Source: Apopatocola sp963618015
GTDB lineage: Bacteria > Bacillota > Clostridia > Oscillospirales > Oscillospiraceae
DNA length: 64,000 nt
Direction: 5' to 3'
Assembly (NCBI GenBank): GCA_963618015.1
Contig: CAVEQS010000005.1
Coordinates: 1-64,000 of the forward strand
The translations under genes were made by a program, and so were the position numbers. Positions 1 through 7,570 of the stretch are shown here, in pieces. How positions within the stretch are numbered: position 1 is the stretch's first letter; each line of letters opens with the position of its first letter. A model generated the notes under the pieces. That model saw only the letters and a program-made list of their open reading frames with translations. It ran no database searches and was not told where the DNA came from.

Positions 1-99
1 CTGGGCTTCCTCTAGATATTCTCTTTTTAGTGTCTACTTTTACTTGACAAGTACAATCCTTTTTTGAGGATGCAGTCTTTTTTTATCCATTTCGCGGCG
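1..99. other. Left-edge non-coding stretch
   Basis: This is AT-rich sequence beyond the aldolase stop. It contains the near-palindrome ACTTGACAAGT at about 49-59 and several T runs. It could hold the aldolase terminator or the end of a mobile element lying to the left. No gene is seen. Confidence 0.3.
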
Positions 100-753
100 T
101 TACTCCGCCTTTATCGCGGCGACCGTCACCCGGGCCGCCTCGGTGAGCTTATAAAATTCACCGGCGTCGATCCACGCTTTCTTTGCCAGGTTGCCGCCGA
201 TGCCGAAGCCTTCGGCGCCCGCGTCCAGATATTCGCGCACATTATTTTCGCTGATCCCGCCGACGGCAAGGATGGGAATGTGGTTCAAGGGCGCTTTTAT
301 GGCCCTGAGATAGCCCGCGCCCAGACTGCCTGCCGGGAACAGCTTGACGAAATCGGCGCCGGCGTTGTAGGCCTGCCTGATCTCGGAGGGGGTCATGGCA
401 CCGGGCAGAGACACCATGCCCAGCTCGCGGGTGCGCCGGATCACGGCAACATCGACGTCGGGAGAGATAATGTACTGCCCCTTGTGGCGGTGCGTCAGCT
501 CGACCAGCTCCGTGCTCGTGACGGTACCGGCGCCTACGGACAAGCGCCCCGCAAACGTTTCCGCCACCGTTTGGATCGCTTCGGCGGTCTGGAGCCAGCT
601 GGACGGATCCTTCTGATCGTAGGTTATTTCCAGAAGACGCACGCCGCCGTCGTACAGAGCCTGCGCCACCTTGAGACAAAGCTCGGGCTTTACGCCGCGG
701 ACGATGGCGATAAGCTTTTCTTCCCGGATCCTGCGGATGATTTCCTCGCGCAT
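100..753 (-). CDS. eda: KDPG/KHG aldolase family protein (class I)
   Basis: This 217-residue class I aldolase would cleave 2-keto-3-deoxy-6-phosphogluconate and/or 4-hydroxy-2-oxoglutarate to pyruvate plus an aldehyde. The fold signature is clear: Arg19 in IAIVRG, Glu42 in LLEITYD, the GAGTV turn near 74-78, and the Schiff-base lysine Lys137 in FVKLFPA. Length is normal for the family. The start has an AGGAGGG ribosome site and a strong promoter just upstream. It is divergent from the PTS genes at 1.2-9.2 kb, whose sugar-acid-like products it could cleave, but this link is inferred from position only. KDPG and KHG activities cannot be separated from sequence. Confidence 0.88.
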   Translation of the reverse strand: MREEIIRRIREEKLIAIVRGVKPELCLKVAQALYDGGVRLLEITYDQKDPSSWLQTAEAIQTVAETFAGRLSVGAGTVTSTELVELTHRHKGQYIISPDVDVAVIRRTRELGMVSLPGAMTPSEIRQAYNAGADFVKLFPAGSLGAGYLRAIKAPLNHIPILAVGGISENNVREYLDAGAEGFGIGGNLAKKAWIDAGEFYKLTEAARVTVAAIKAE

Positions 754-788
754 GGGTTTGCCCTCCTGAAAGTTTTTTTGTTGCCCGC

Positions 789-817
789 ATTATATGTCGG
801 GTGTCAGGCAAAGTCAA
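789..817 (-). promoter_or_regulatory. Sigma-A promoter of the aldolase gene
   Basis: Read on the minus strand: -35 TTGACT (812-817), 17-base spacer, -10 TATAAT (789-794). The predicted start of transcription is about 30 bases before the ATG. Confidence 0.8.
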
Positions 818-1251
818 ACGGCGCGGTTTCCGCGGGATTTGTTGAAATTCCATAATGTTGAAAACGGCAGCGGCCCGCGCCTGGCAAGCGGGGCGATCCG
901 CCGGGGAGAGAGAAACCCCCTCCGGGAAAACAAACGGGACGTGGGAGACGGTCGGACCTGGATGGGCGGAGGCTTTCCCCGACTTTTAGCGAGAACCTAT
1001 GCCGCATTTATTGCCGCCAAAGATGAAACACGACAAAATACGGCAGATCGGCTGAGAAACACGCACAAAACAACATGGACAAAATTGTGTGCAACGCGCA
1101 TATTTCACAAATGTCCGGTTCTTTTCGTCAAACTCGCGTTGGACATTTCCGAGCCGTGCCGATATTGTTGAGTGGAAAGCAGCAGACAGGGCACACGGTG
1201 TCCCCCTTCTGCAAAAGTCCAAGGAAGAGTTTTTACCCGGGAAGGAATAAA
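818..1251. other. Divergent intergenic region between eda and ptsH-like gene
   Basis: About 430 bases lie between the aldolase promoter and the HPr gene. The region must carry the promoter of the PTS operon, but no strong sigma-A match was found on the plus strand. A GC-rich patch around 890-970 can pair locally. Binding sites for the PRD activator encoded downstream are likely here but cannot be identified by eye. Confidence 0.4.
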
Positions 1252-1512
1252 ATGACGAAATTTACGTATACGATTCAGGATGCGCAGGGACTGCATATGC
1301 GTCCGGCAGGACAGCTGGCCAGAGAAGCCGCCGCCTGCGGCTGCAATGTTACGATCGAGAAAACTGGCTCCTCCGCCGTGGATGCCAAGAGCGTGTTCAG
1401 CATCATGCGGCTGGGTGTTCGCTCCGGCGAGGAAGTGACGGTGTGCTGCAGCGGCGCGGATGAAGAGACGGCCACGGCGAAGCTGGAGGATTTTTTCAAA
1501 AGCACGCTTTGA
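1252..1512 (+). CDS. HPr family phosphocarrier protein
   Basis: An 86-residue HPr that passes phosphate from Enzyme I to the sugar-specific IIA. The active-site histidine is His15 in GLHMRPAG. The regulatory serine region is DAKSVFSIM, with Ser47 at the usual Ser46 place. ATG 1252 follows GGAAGGAATAAA; an in-frame upstream extension to 1075 has no HPr homology. It is the first gene of a run that includes its own PRD regulator, IIA, IIB, IIC and Enzyme I, so it may be dedicated to this system rather than the general HPr. The presence of the Ser47 region leaves HPr-kinase control possible. Confidence 0.92.
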   Translation: MTKFTYTIQDAQGLHMRPAGQLAREAAACGCNVTIEKTGSSAVDAKSVFSIMRLGVRSGEEVTVCCSGADEETATAKLEDFFKSTL

Positions 1513-1573
1513 CAGGGCGTGTCAACCGGGATTCCTCTACCGGCCGCGCCGGGCGGACAGAAAGGGAAGCAGG

Positions 1574-3439
1574 ATGAATGTCAGACAGGTAATCGAAGCT
1601 CTGGAAAAGGAACAGGGCGGCAGTTTGACCAGCACGCAGCTCGCCGAAAGGTTTGGCGTCAGCGTGCGCACGGCGCTGCGCTGCATTCAGCAGGCGCAGG
1701 ACGAATCGGCGGCCGGCGGATTTGTGATCCGGCGGCAGCGCGAAGGCTATTCCCTCACGGTCACAGACCCGGCGCTCTTTTCCCGCTACAGCGACCGGCC
1801 GGCGCGGGAGGAGGATGTTGCGCCGGAAGTTGCGCGGTGGATGCTTGACCATAAAGCCGGCAAGATCGATGAGCTGGCCGCGCAGTTTCATTACAGCCGT
1901 TCCACCGTGTCAAGACTGCTGCCGGAGGTCGAGAGGCTGCTGGAGCCGTACGGTTTGCGCATTTCCCGAAAGCCCTATATAGGGATCGAGCTCCTCGGCG
2001 ACGAGGTATCGATCCGCAACTGCATCTATGCGCTGGACTTTGACGCCTCGGGCGCACCGCGCTCGTCCGGGTACGCCGAGGCAAAGACGCTCGGATCGAT
2101 GCAGGAAAAGCTGATATCCCGGCTGGATGCGCTGGGATATGGAAACGCCGCTGCCATGGATCGGCGGTTTTTGGCCTATCTTATGGTCGCGCTCCGGCGA
2201 GCCCGGGGCGGAAACGGCGCAGAGCTCGGGTCTCTCCCGGCGCTTGCGGAGCACGAGCGGGTATCGCGCAATATGGATGCTGTGCGAAGCTTTCTCGAAG
2301 ACGCCGTGCCGCAGGCGGGGGCACTTTTGGCATCGGACGATGAGATGCTGTATCTGGGTCTGGTGCTGAGCCAATGCCTGCCGGACGGCAACGAGGAGAA
2401 ACGGTGTGATCCTTATACGCTGTCCATAGCGGAGAAGCTGGTGACCGCGGCGCTGGAGCAGGTGCGGAGCAACTATCACGTCAATTTCTTCCGTGACCAG
2501 ACGCTCATCCGCGAGCTGACGCGGCATGTTGCCGCCAACTACGACGGCTATCTTCTGGGGCTCCGGACAGATAACCCGCTTTTGAGCGAGCTGCGCCGCA
2601 CGTACCCCTCTTCGTATTACTACTCGCAGCAGTTGGCTGCGTGCATATCGCAGAGCACCGGCCGCGTGCTCTCGCCCGAGGCAACGGGCTTTATCACGTT
2701 GTTTTTCGCCGCGGCGCAGGAGCGGCTGAACCACGAGCAGAGCTGGCGCGTTGCGGTCGTGTGCGAAAACGGCTTCGGCACGGCGGTGCTGCTGAAAACA
2801 AAGCTCGAAATGCTCTATGAAAACATCCGTGTGAAACAGACGTGCAGCTGGCTGAACGTTGAAAACCTCACCGCCGATGACATTGATCTGATCGTTTCCA
2901 GCGTTTCCCCGCATCGCTTTTCGACCGGCGGGATACCCGTGGTGCAGCTGAGCCCGTTTCTGAACGAGGAGGACCGGCAGAAGCTGAACGCCGTTCTGCA
3001 CCGGCTGAACCCCAGCGCTTCGATCCGCTCACTCAGCGGAGCGGACCGGTTTTTCATTATCGATAAGCCCCGCGGGAAGGATAACGTCCTTCGTTCCGTG
3101 TGTGAGCGCCTCTGCCGGCAGGGGATCCTCACCGAGACCGAGGCGGAAAATCTCTTTGAACGGGAAAAGCTGGTGTCTACGGAGATCGCCGCCAAGGTCG
3201 CCATGCCGCACTGCATGGTGTCCGGCCGAAGCTTTTTTGCGTTTGTCCTGCTGCGGACGCCGCTGCCCTGGGGCAAGAGCGACATACGGCTCATGGTCAT
3301 TGCGGGAATGCACGAGGGCGATCTGAAAATGCGCGGCGCCATAGAGCAGCTGATCACGTTCATACAAAACGACCGTCTGGTCGACCGCGCGCTGGACTGC
3401 GAGAGCTGGGAAGCTCTGATGGAGTGCATGGGACAGTAA
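1574..3439 (+). CDS. BglG/LicR-type PRD transcription activator of the PTS operon
   Basis: A 621-residue modular regulator. In order: N-terminal helix-turn-helix domains (about 1-150), two PTS regulation domains (about 170-400), a GatB-like EIIB domain with Cys in VVCENGFGTA (about 410-490), and a C-terminal mannitol/fructose-type EIIA domain with His in AAKVAMPHC (about 480-620). Proteins of this layout activate neighbouring PTS genes according to phosphorylation by the PTS. ATG 1574 is preceded by GGAAGCAGG; the upstream in-frame extension overlaps HPr and is not used. Oddly, two places where PRDs usually carry histidine read LAYLMVAL (Tyr) and ITLFFAAA (Phe), while His in TRHVAANY remains, so control may rest on the EIIA/EIIB-like sites. 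Confidence 0.9.
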   Translation: MNVRQVIEALEKEQGGSLTSTQLAERFGVSVRTALRCIQQAQDESAAGGFVIRRQREGYSLTVTDPALFSRYSDRPAREEDVAPEVARWMLDHKAGKIDELAAQFHYSRSTVSRLLPEVERLLEPYGLRISRKPYIGIELLGDEVSIRNCIYALDFDASGAPRSSGYAEAKTLGSMQEKLISRLDALGYGNAAAMDRRFLAYLMVALRRARGGNGAELGSLPALAEHERVSRNMDAVRSFLEDAVPQAGALLASDDEMLYLGLVLSQCLPDGNEEKRCDPYTLSIAEKLVTAALEQVRSNYHVNFFRDQTLIRELTRHVAANYDGYLLGLRTDNPLLSELRRTYPSSYYYSQQLAACISQSTGRVLSPEATGFITLFFAAAQERLNHEQSWRVAVVCENGFGTAVLLKTKLEMLYENIRVKQTCSWLNVENLTADDIDLIVSSVSPHRFSTGGIPVVQLSPFLNEEDRQKLNAVLHRLNPSASIRSLSGADRFFIIDKPRGKDNVLRSVCERLCRQGILTETEAENLFEREKLVSTEIAAKVAMPHCMVSGRSFFAFVLLRTPLPWGKSDIRLMVIAGMHEGDLKMRGAIEQLITFIQNDRLVDRALDCESWEALMECMGQ

Positions 3440-3460
3440 CTACGAAAAGAGGAGAATGAA

Positions 3461-3904
3461 ATGCTGAACGGTTTTTTGACCCCGGAGCTTGTATCGCTCA
3501 ATGCCGGGGGAGTGCATACGCCGGAGGAGGCGATACGGCTTGCCGGTTCGCTGATGGAGCGCGCCGGGAAGATTTTGCCGACGTATACCGAAAAGATGGT
3601 GGAGGCGCTGCGGACGCTTGGCCCGTACATTGTGCTCGCACCGGGGATCGCCATGCCGCACGCGAATCCCGACGGCGGCGACGTGCTGGAAAACTGCGTC
3701 GCGCTCGTTACGCTCAAAGAGCCGATCCCGTTCGGCAGCGCGGAAAACGATCCGGTTCGTCTCATTCTTGCGCTGGCCGGAACGGAGCACGGGAGCCATC
3801 TCGAGGTATTGCAGACGATCGGCGAGGTGGCCGGTGATCCGGAAAAGCTCAAGCAGTTGGAATCAGCATCTTCGTACGAAGATTTGGAAGCATTGCTGAA
3901 ATAA
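3461..3904 (+). CDS. PTS IIA component, mannitol/ascorbate type
   Basis: A 147-residue EIIA of the fructose/mannitol/ascorbate class. The phosphorylated histidine sits in GIAMPHANPDGG. The protein accepts phosphate from HPr and hands it to the IIB encoded just downstream. Length matches single-domain UlaC-like proteins. It starts 21 bases after the regulator with a GAGGAG ribosome site and is followed directly by IIB and IIC, so the three form one permease. Substrate cannot be told from IIA alone. Confidence 0.9.
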   Translation: MLNGFLTPELVSLNAGGVHTPEEAIRLAGSLMERAGKILPTYTEKMVEALRTLGPYIVLAPGIAMPHANPDGGDVLENCVALVTLKEPIPFGSAENDPVRLILALAGTEHGSHLEVLQTIGEVAGDPEKLKQLESASSYEDLEALLK

Positions 3905-3923
3905 AGAGAGAGGAGTGTATGCC

Positions 3924-4193
3924 ATGAAAGTAGTCACAGTTTGCGGAATGGGCTTTGGGACCAGTCTGATGCTGCTTATGAGCATCAAGGAGATCGGGAA
4001 AAAGCACGGCGTCGATATCGACGGAGAGGCTGTGGATCTCGGCTCGTACAAAGGGAAGAAGTGCGACTTTATTGCCGCTTCCGCCGAGATCGCCAAGCAG
4101 ATAGACGGCGCAGGCATCCCCGTGGTAGCCATCAGCAACATCATCAGCAAGGCGGCAATCGAAGAGGCGATCCTTCCGTACTTTCCCAAATAA
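3924..4193 (+). CDS. PTS IIB component, ascorbate (SgaB/UlaB) type
   Basis: An 89-residue IIB with the phosphocysteine loop VCGMGFGTSLML at the N-terminus (Cys7), typical of lactose/ascorbate-type IIB domains. ATG 3924 is chosen because AGAGAGGAG lies at the right distance; an upstream in-frame GTG at 3915 overlaps that ribosome site. It lies between IIA and the UlaA-type IIC. It carries phosphate from IIA to the incoming sugar at the membrane. Confidence 0.88.
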   Translation: MKVVTVCGMGFGTSLMLLMSIKEIGKKHGVDIDGEAVDLGSYKGKKCDFIAASAEIAKQIDGAGIPVVAISNIISKAAIEEAILPYFPK

Positions 4194-4253
4194 GCCCGCG
4201 GGCAGATTTATAAGCGAGAAATAAGAAAGGAAACAAAAAAGGAGGAAAAACAA

Positions 4254-5534
4254 ATGGTTAAATTCCTGGTCGAGTTTCTGAGCACTCCCAGCATCGTGAT
4301 GGGTCTGGTGGCCCTTATCGGACTTGTCGCGATGCGCAACAGCGCGTCCGACGTTATCACCGGCACGCTGAAAACGATCCTGGGCTTCCTTGTCCTCAGC
4401 GCCGGTTCCACCGTTATCTGCGGTGCGCTGGCAAACTTCAACACCATGTTCAATGCGGCGTTCGGCATCTCCGGCGTTGTCCCCGAGGATAACAGCCTGG
4501 TTGCCGCGGTGCAGACCGTTCTCGGCTTTGAGACGCCGATGATCATGCTCTTCAGCTTTCTCATCAACATCATCCTCGCGCGCGTTACCCCGTTCAAGTA
4601 CATATTCCTCACCGGCCACATGATGTTCTCCTTCGCCGGAACGATGGCGATCGTGCTCGATCAGCTCGGCGTGCACGGCTGGGCGGCGATCGCGATCGGC
4701 TCTCTCATCGAGGGTGCCTGCATGGTCATCTTCCCGGCGATCGCGCAGCCCTTCGTCCGCAAGGTGCTCAAGACCGATGACGTCGCGTTCGGCTTCTGGG
4801 GCTCCAGCCTGGTCTGCCTGTGCGGCTGGTTCGGCAAGCTTGTCGGCAAGAAGAACCGCGACGAGAACGACACCTGGGAGAACGTGAATGTTCCCAAGAG
4901 CATTTCCTGCCTCAAGGATATGTCCGTTCTTATGAGCATCGTGATGATCGTGGTATTCCTTGTAACTACGATCTTTGCCGGAAAAGAGACCATGGCGGCG
5001 GTCACCGGCGGCACCAACAGCGTGATCTTTGCGATCCTTCAGGGTCTCACGTTCACCGCGGGCATCCTTGTGCTGCTTCAGGGCGTGCGTATGTTCCTCG
5101 GCGAGATCGTCCCCGCGTTCAAGGGCATCAGCGAAAAGCTCGTTCCCGGTGCGCGTCCCGCGCTTGACATCCCCATCTTCTACTCGGTCGGCCCCGTTGC
5201 AACGACCGTTGGCTTCCTGTGCGCGATGGTCGGCGGACTGATCGCCACCTTCATCAGCGCGAGCATGAGCGTCTGTGTCCTGCCCGGCGTTATCGGACTG
5301 TTCTTCATGGGCGGTGCGGCCGGCGTGTTCGGCGATAAGCTCGGCGGCAAGCGCGGCGCGGTGGTCGCGGGTCTCTCCCTCGGCTTCCTGTTCACGATCA
5401 TCGTGGCTCTTGCGTACCCGCTCATCGACGTCACGCGCTACGGCGTGGACGGCCTGTGGTTTGCTTCGACGGATGCGATCATCGTGTCGGTCATCATGAA
5501 GCTGGTCGGCCTGCTCTTCGGCATCCCCGTCTGA
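4254..5534 (+). CDS. PTS IIC membrane component, ascorbate (UlaA/SgaT) family
   Basis: A 426-residue polytopic membrane protein with about 10-11 hydrophobic segments. It has the UlaA family look: an N-terminal half with LGFLVLSAGS and a conserved NTMFNAAFG stretch, and a second half with GGLIATFISA and GAAGVFGDKLGGKRGA. It would translocate a sugar phosphorylated by IIB. UlaA relatives carry L-ascorbate in enterics, but homologues beside cog1735 lactonases probably take other sugar acids or lactones. The next genes are hydrolases rather than ascorbate-utilisation enzymes, so substrate is left open. Confidence 0.88.
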   Translation: MVKFLVEFLSTPSIVMGLVALIGLVAMRNSASDVITGTLKTILGFLVLSAGSTVICGALANFNTMFNAAFGISGVVPEDNSLVAAVQTVLGFETPMIMLFSFLINIILARVTPFKYIFLTGHMMFSFAGTMAIVLDQLGVHGWAAIAIGSLIEGACMVIFPAIAQPFVRKVLKTDDVAFGFWGSSLVCLCGWFGKLVGKKNRDENDTWENVNVPKSISCLKDMSVLMSIVMIVVFLVTTIFAGKETMAAVTGGTNSVIFAILQGLTFTAGILVLLQGVRMFLGEIVPAFKGISEKLVPGARPALDIPIFYSVGPVATTVGFLCAMVGGLIATFISASMSVCVLPGVIGLFFMGGAAGVFGDKLGGKRGAVVAGLSLGFLFTIIVALAYPLIDVTRYGVDGLWFASTDAIIVSVIMKLVGLLFGIPV

Positions 5535-5539
5535 CGATA

Positions 5540-5845
5540 TTCACGGTAAGCTGAGCAGCCGCTTGCGGCGGCTCAGCTTGCGCGTGTCAAAAAAGGATTT
5601 TTGACACGCTCTCAAACGAGACCCACTGCGTTGGGCTCTCGTTTGAAGGGGCTGCGGCTCGCCGCAGCGCACTCGCTTCGCTCGCACGTTTGCGAGCCGA
5701 AAGGTATTTTTTCCGACGCACATGTCGCCGGAAAAAATGATCGAAACTCTATTTGCGCCTGCGGGCGCAAACTCTGCGAGGTTTTCTCGACAACCGGAAG
5801 CTGAGCGGGCGCCTGCGGCAGCTCAGCTTATAAAAAACGCTAAAC
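5540..5845. repeat. Intergenic array of inverted repeats
   Basis: About 300 bases with no gene hold at least six hairpins in a row. These include a GC-rich AAGCTGAGC hairpin near 5548-5580; a perfect 12-base stem GCGTGTCAAAAA (loop AGGA) at 5581-5608; a CAAACGAGA stem at 5612-5646; GCTGCGG at 5649-5666; TTTTTTCCG/CGGAAAAAA near 5707-5737; and TTTGCGCC near 5752-5770. The AAGCTGAGC/GCTCAGCTT motif returns near 5798-5829. The array separates IIC from the hydrolase genes. It may stabilise or end the upstream message or be an inserted repeat element. Confidence 0.7.
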
Positions 5846-5862
5846 AAAGGAGATCATTCGCT

Positions 5863-6777
5863 ATGAAAATGGTAAGAACCGTGACCGGCGATATTCCCGC
5901 CGCTGAAATGGGCTTTACGTATCCGCATGAGCATCTCCATGCCGTTCCGCCCCCGCAGCAGAAGGACAGAGATCTGGAGCTCAGCAGCTACGAAAACAGC
6001 GTGAAGGAGCTGCTCAACTTCAAGTCCGTCGGCGGCTGCACGCTCGTTGAGGCATCAACGCTCGACTACGGGCGGGATCTCAACGCCCTGCAGCGCATGA
6101 GCATCGAGACCGGCGTTCATGTCGTCGGCACGACCGGGTTCAACAAGCACATCTATTACCCGGACTGGGTCGCGGAAAAGAGCGCGGAAGAGATCTCCGA
6201 CATGCTGGTGCGGGACGTGACGGTCGGCGGCGACGGCGGCACGGCCAAGGCCGGCTTCCTCAAGATCGGGACTTACTATAATCTCATTCACCCGCTCGAA
6301 GAGAAAACCACCGTTGCGGCAGCCATTGCGCACAAGAAATGCGGCGCTCCGATCTGGGGCCATACCGAGGCCGGAACGATGGGCATGGAGGTCCTCGACA
6401 TTCTCGAGCGCGAGGGGGCGGATTTTTCCCATGTGTGCCTCGGACATCTTGACCGCAACCCGGACGAGTATTACCTTCTCAAGCTTGCCGAGCGCGGCAT
6501 CTATGTGCAGTTCGACGGCCCCGGCAAGGTGAAGTATTACCCGGACAGCGTTCGCGTGGCGCTCATCAAGTCGCTCATTGCCCACGGTCATATCGACCAG
6601 ATGCTCATTTCCGGCGATATGGGACGCGCCTCGTATCTGGAGGCCTACGGCGGCGGGCCGGGCTTCCGGTTCATTGCCACGAAGTTCATTTCCCGTCTGC
6701 TGGACGAGGGCGTGAGCGAGCAGGATATCCACAAGATCTTTTACGAAAATCCGCAGCGCTGGCTGGCGGTGTTTTAA
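5863..6777 (+). CDS. Phosphotriesterase-family (cog1735) hydrolase, probable sugar-phosphate lactonase
   Basis: A 304-residue amidohydrolase-superfamily enzyme of the phosphotriesterase branch. Visible metal ligands are His22 and His24 (PHEHLH), bridging Lys134 (AGFLKIGT), His167 (IWGHTEAG), His195 (CLGHLDRN) and Asp252 (LISGDMGR), so a binuclear centre is intact. A cog1735 member beside PTS genes in Mycoplasma is known to open phosphorylated pentonolactones, and position after UlaA-type IIC suggests the same role here. ATG 5863 has AAAGGAGA upstream; an upstream extension to 5722 runs through the hairpin array and is rejected. True phosphotriesterase activity is unlikely. Confidence 0.85.
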   Translation: MKMVRTVTGDIPAAEMGFTYPHEHLHAVPPPQQKDRDLELSSYENSVKELLNFKSVGGCTLVEASTLDYGRDLNALQRMSIETGVHVVGTTGFNKHIYYPDWVAEKSAEEISDMLVRDVTVGGDGGTAKAGFLKIGTYYNLIHPLEEKTTVAAAIAHKKCGAPIWGHTEAGTMGMEVLDILEREGADFSHVCLGHLDRNPDEYYLLKLAERGIYVQFDGPGKVKYYPDSVRVALIKSLIAHGHIDQMLISGDMGRASYLEAYGGGPGFRFIATKFISRLLDEGVSEQDIHKIFYENPQRWLAVF

Positions 6778-6795
6778 GGGATCGGAGGTCGTTCC

Positions 6796-7533
6796 ATGGC
6801 ATTTGTTCTTCAGAAAATGACCCGGCCCGAAGCGGCCGCCCGGCTGCGGGAGATGCCCGTGGGCATCATCCCGATCGGCTCAACGGAGCAGCATGGGCCG
6901 CACCTCCCGCTCGGTACCGACATATATCTGGCGGAGGAGCTCGCATACCGCGTCTCGGACGCGACCGGCGCCATGGTCATGCCGTCGCTCAATTTCGGCT
7001 ACTCCTGGGGGTGGCGCGATATCCCCGGCACGCTCTGGCTGCCCGAAAAGCTGCTGGAGGAGGTCCTTCAGGCACTTGTCCGGTCGGTTAAACGGTATGG
7101 AGTGAAGGTGCTGGTGTTTTTAAACGGGCATGAGGCCAACGGCAGCGCCATGAAGTACGCTATCCGCGGCATTCAGGACGATGTCCGGGTCAAGGTGCTG
7201 GGGGCGTTCTACCCCGGGCTCGGAGAGGTATATGCGAAAAACATGGAGTCGCCCACGTGGGGCGGCATGTTCCATGCCGACGAGTTTGAAACCTCCCTGA
7301 TGCTCGCGTCCCGCCGGAGCTCGCTTGTGCAGATGGATAAAGCGGTGCGGGAATATCCCGAAAAGCCGGCACTTTACGGAACGGACAATTCCTCCATCGG
7401 CGAGATCAGCGCCAGCGGCGTCTACGGCGACGCGACGGTCGCGAGCGCGGAAAAGGGAGAGGCCATGATGCGCGAATTTGTTGCGCGTACCGGCGATTTG
7501 ATCGCGGCGGCGCTCCGGCAGGTACAGCCGTGA
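6796..7533 (+). CDS. Creatininase-family amidohydrolase
   Basis: A 245-residue member of the creatininase family. Metal-binding landmarks are IGSTEQHGPHLPLGTD at about 34-49, NGHEANGS near 112-119 and HADEFETS near 156-163. Family members hydrolyse cyclic amides or cyclic ketones; some act in cyclitol breakdown. It starts 18 bases after the lactonase with a GGAGG site and precedes Enzyme I, so it belongs to the PTS operon and may carry out a second ring-opening step. Creatinine itself is an unlikely substrate given the context. Confidence 0.85.
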   Translation: MAFVLQKMTRPEAAARLREMPVGIIPIGSTEQHGPHLPLGTDIYLAEELAYRVSDATGAMVMPSLNFGYSWGWRDIPGTLWLPEKLLEEVLQALVRSVKRYGVKVLVFLNGHEANGSAMKYAIRGIQDDVRVKVLGAFYPGLGEVYAKNMESPTWGGMFHADEFETSLMLASRRSSLVQMDKAVREYPEKPALYGTDNSSIGEISASGVYGDATVASAEKGEAMMREFVARTGDLIAAALRQVQP

Positions 7534-7570
7534 AAAAAGCCGCGGCGGAATACGGAGGTCATTTCTGCTT

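Noticed and set aside
4254..5534. IIC as a true L-ascorbate transporter (ulaA)
   Set aside because: Family likeness is clear, but the downstream genes are not the ascorbate-utilisation set, so the substrate name was not used.
5722..5862. Longer N-terminus for the phosphotriesterase-family protein
   Set aside because: The extension lies in the hairpin array and lacks family similarity; ATG 5863 has a good ribosome site.
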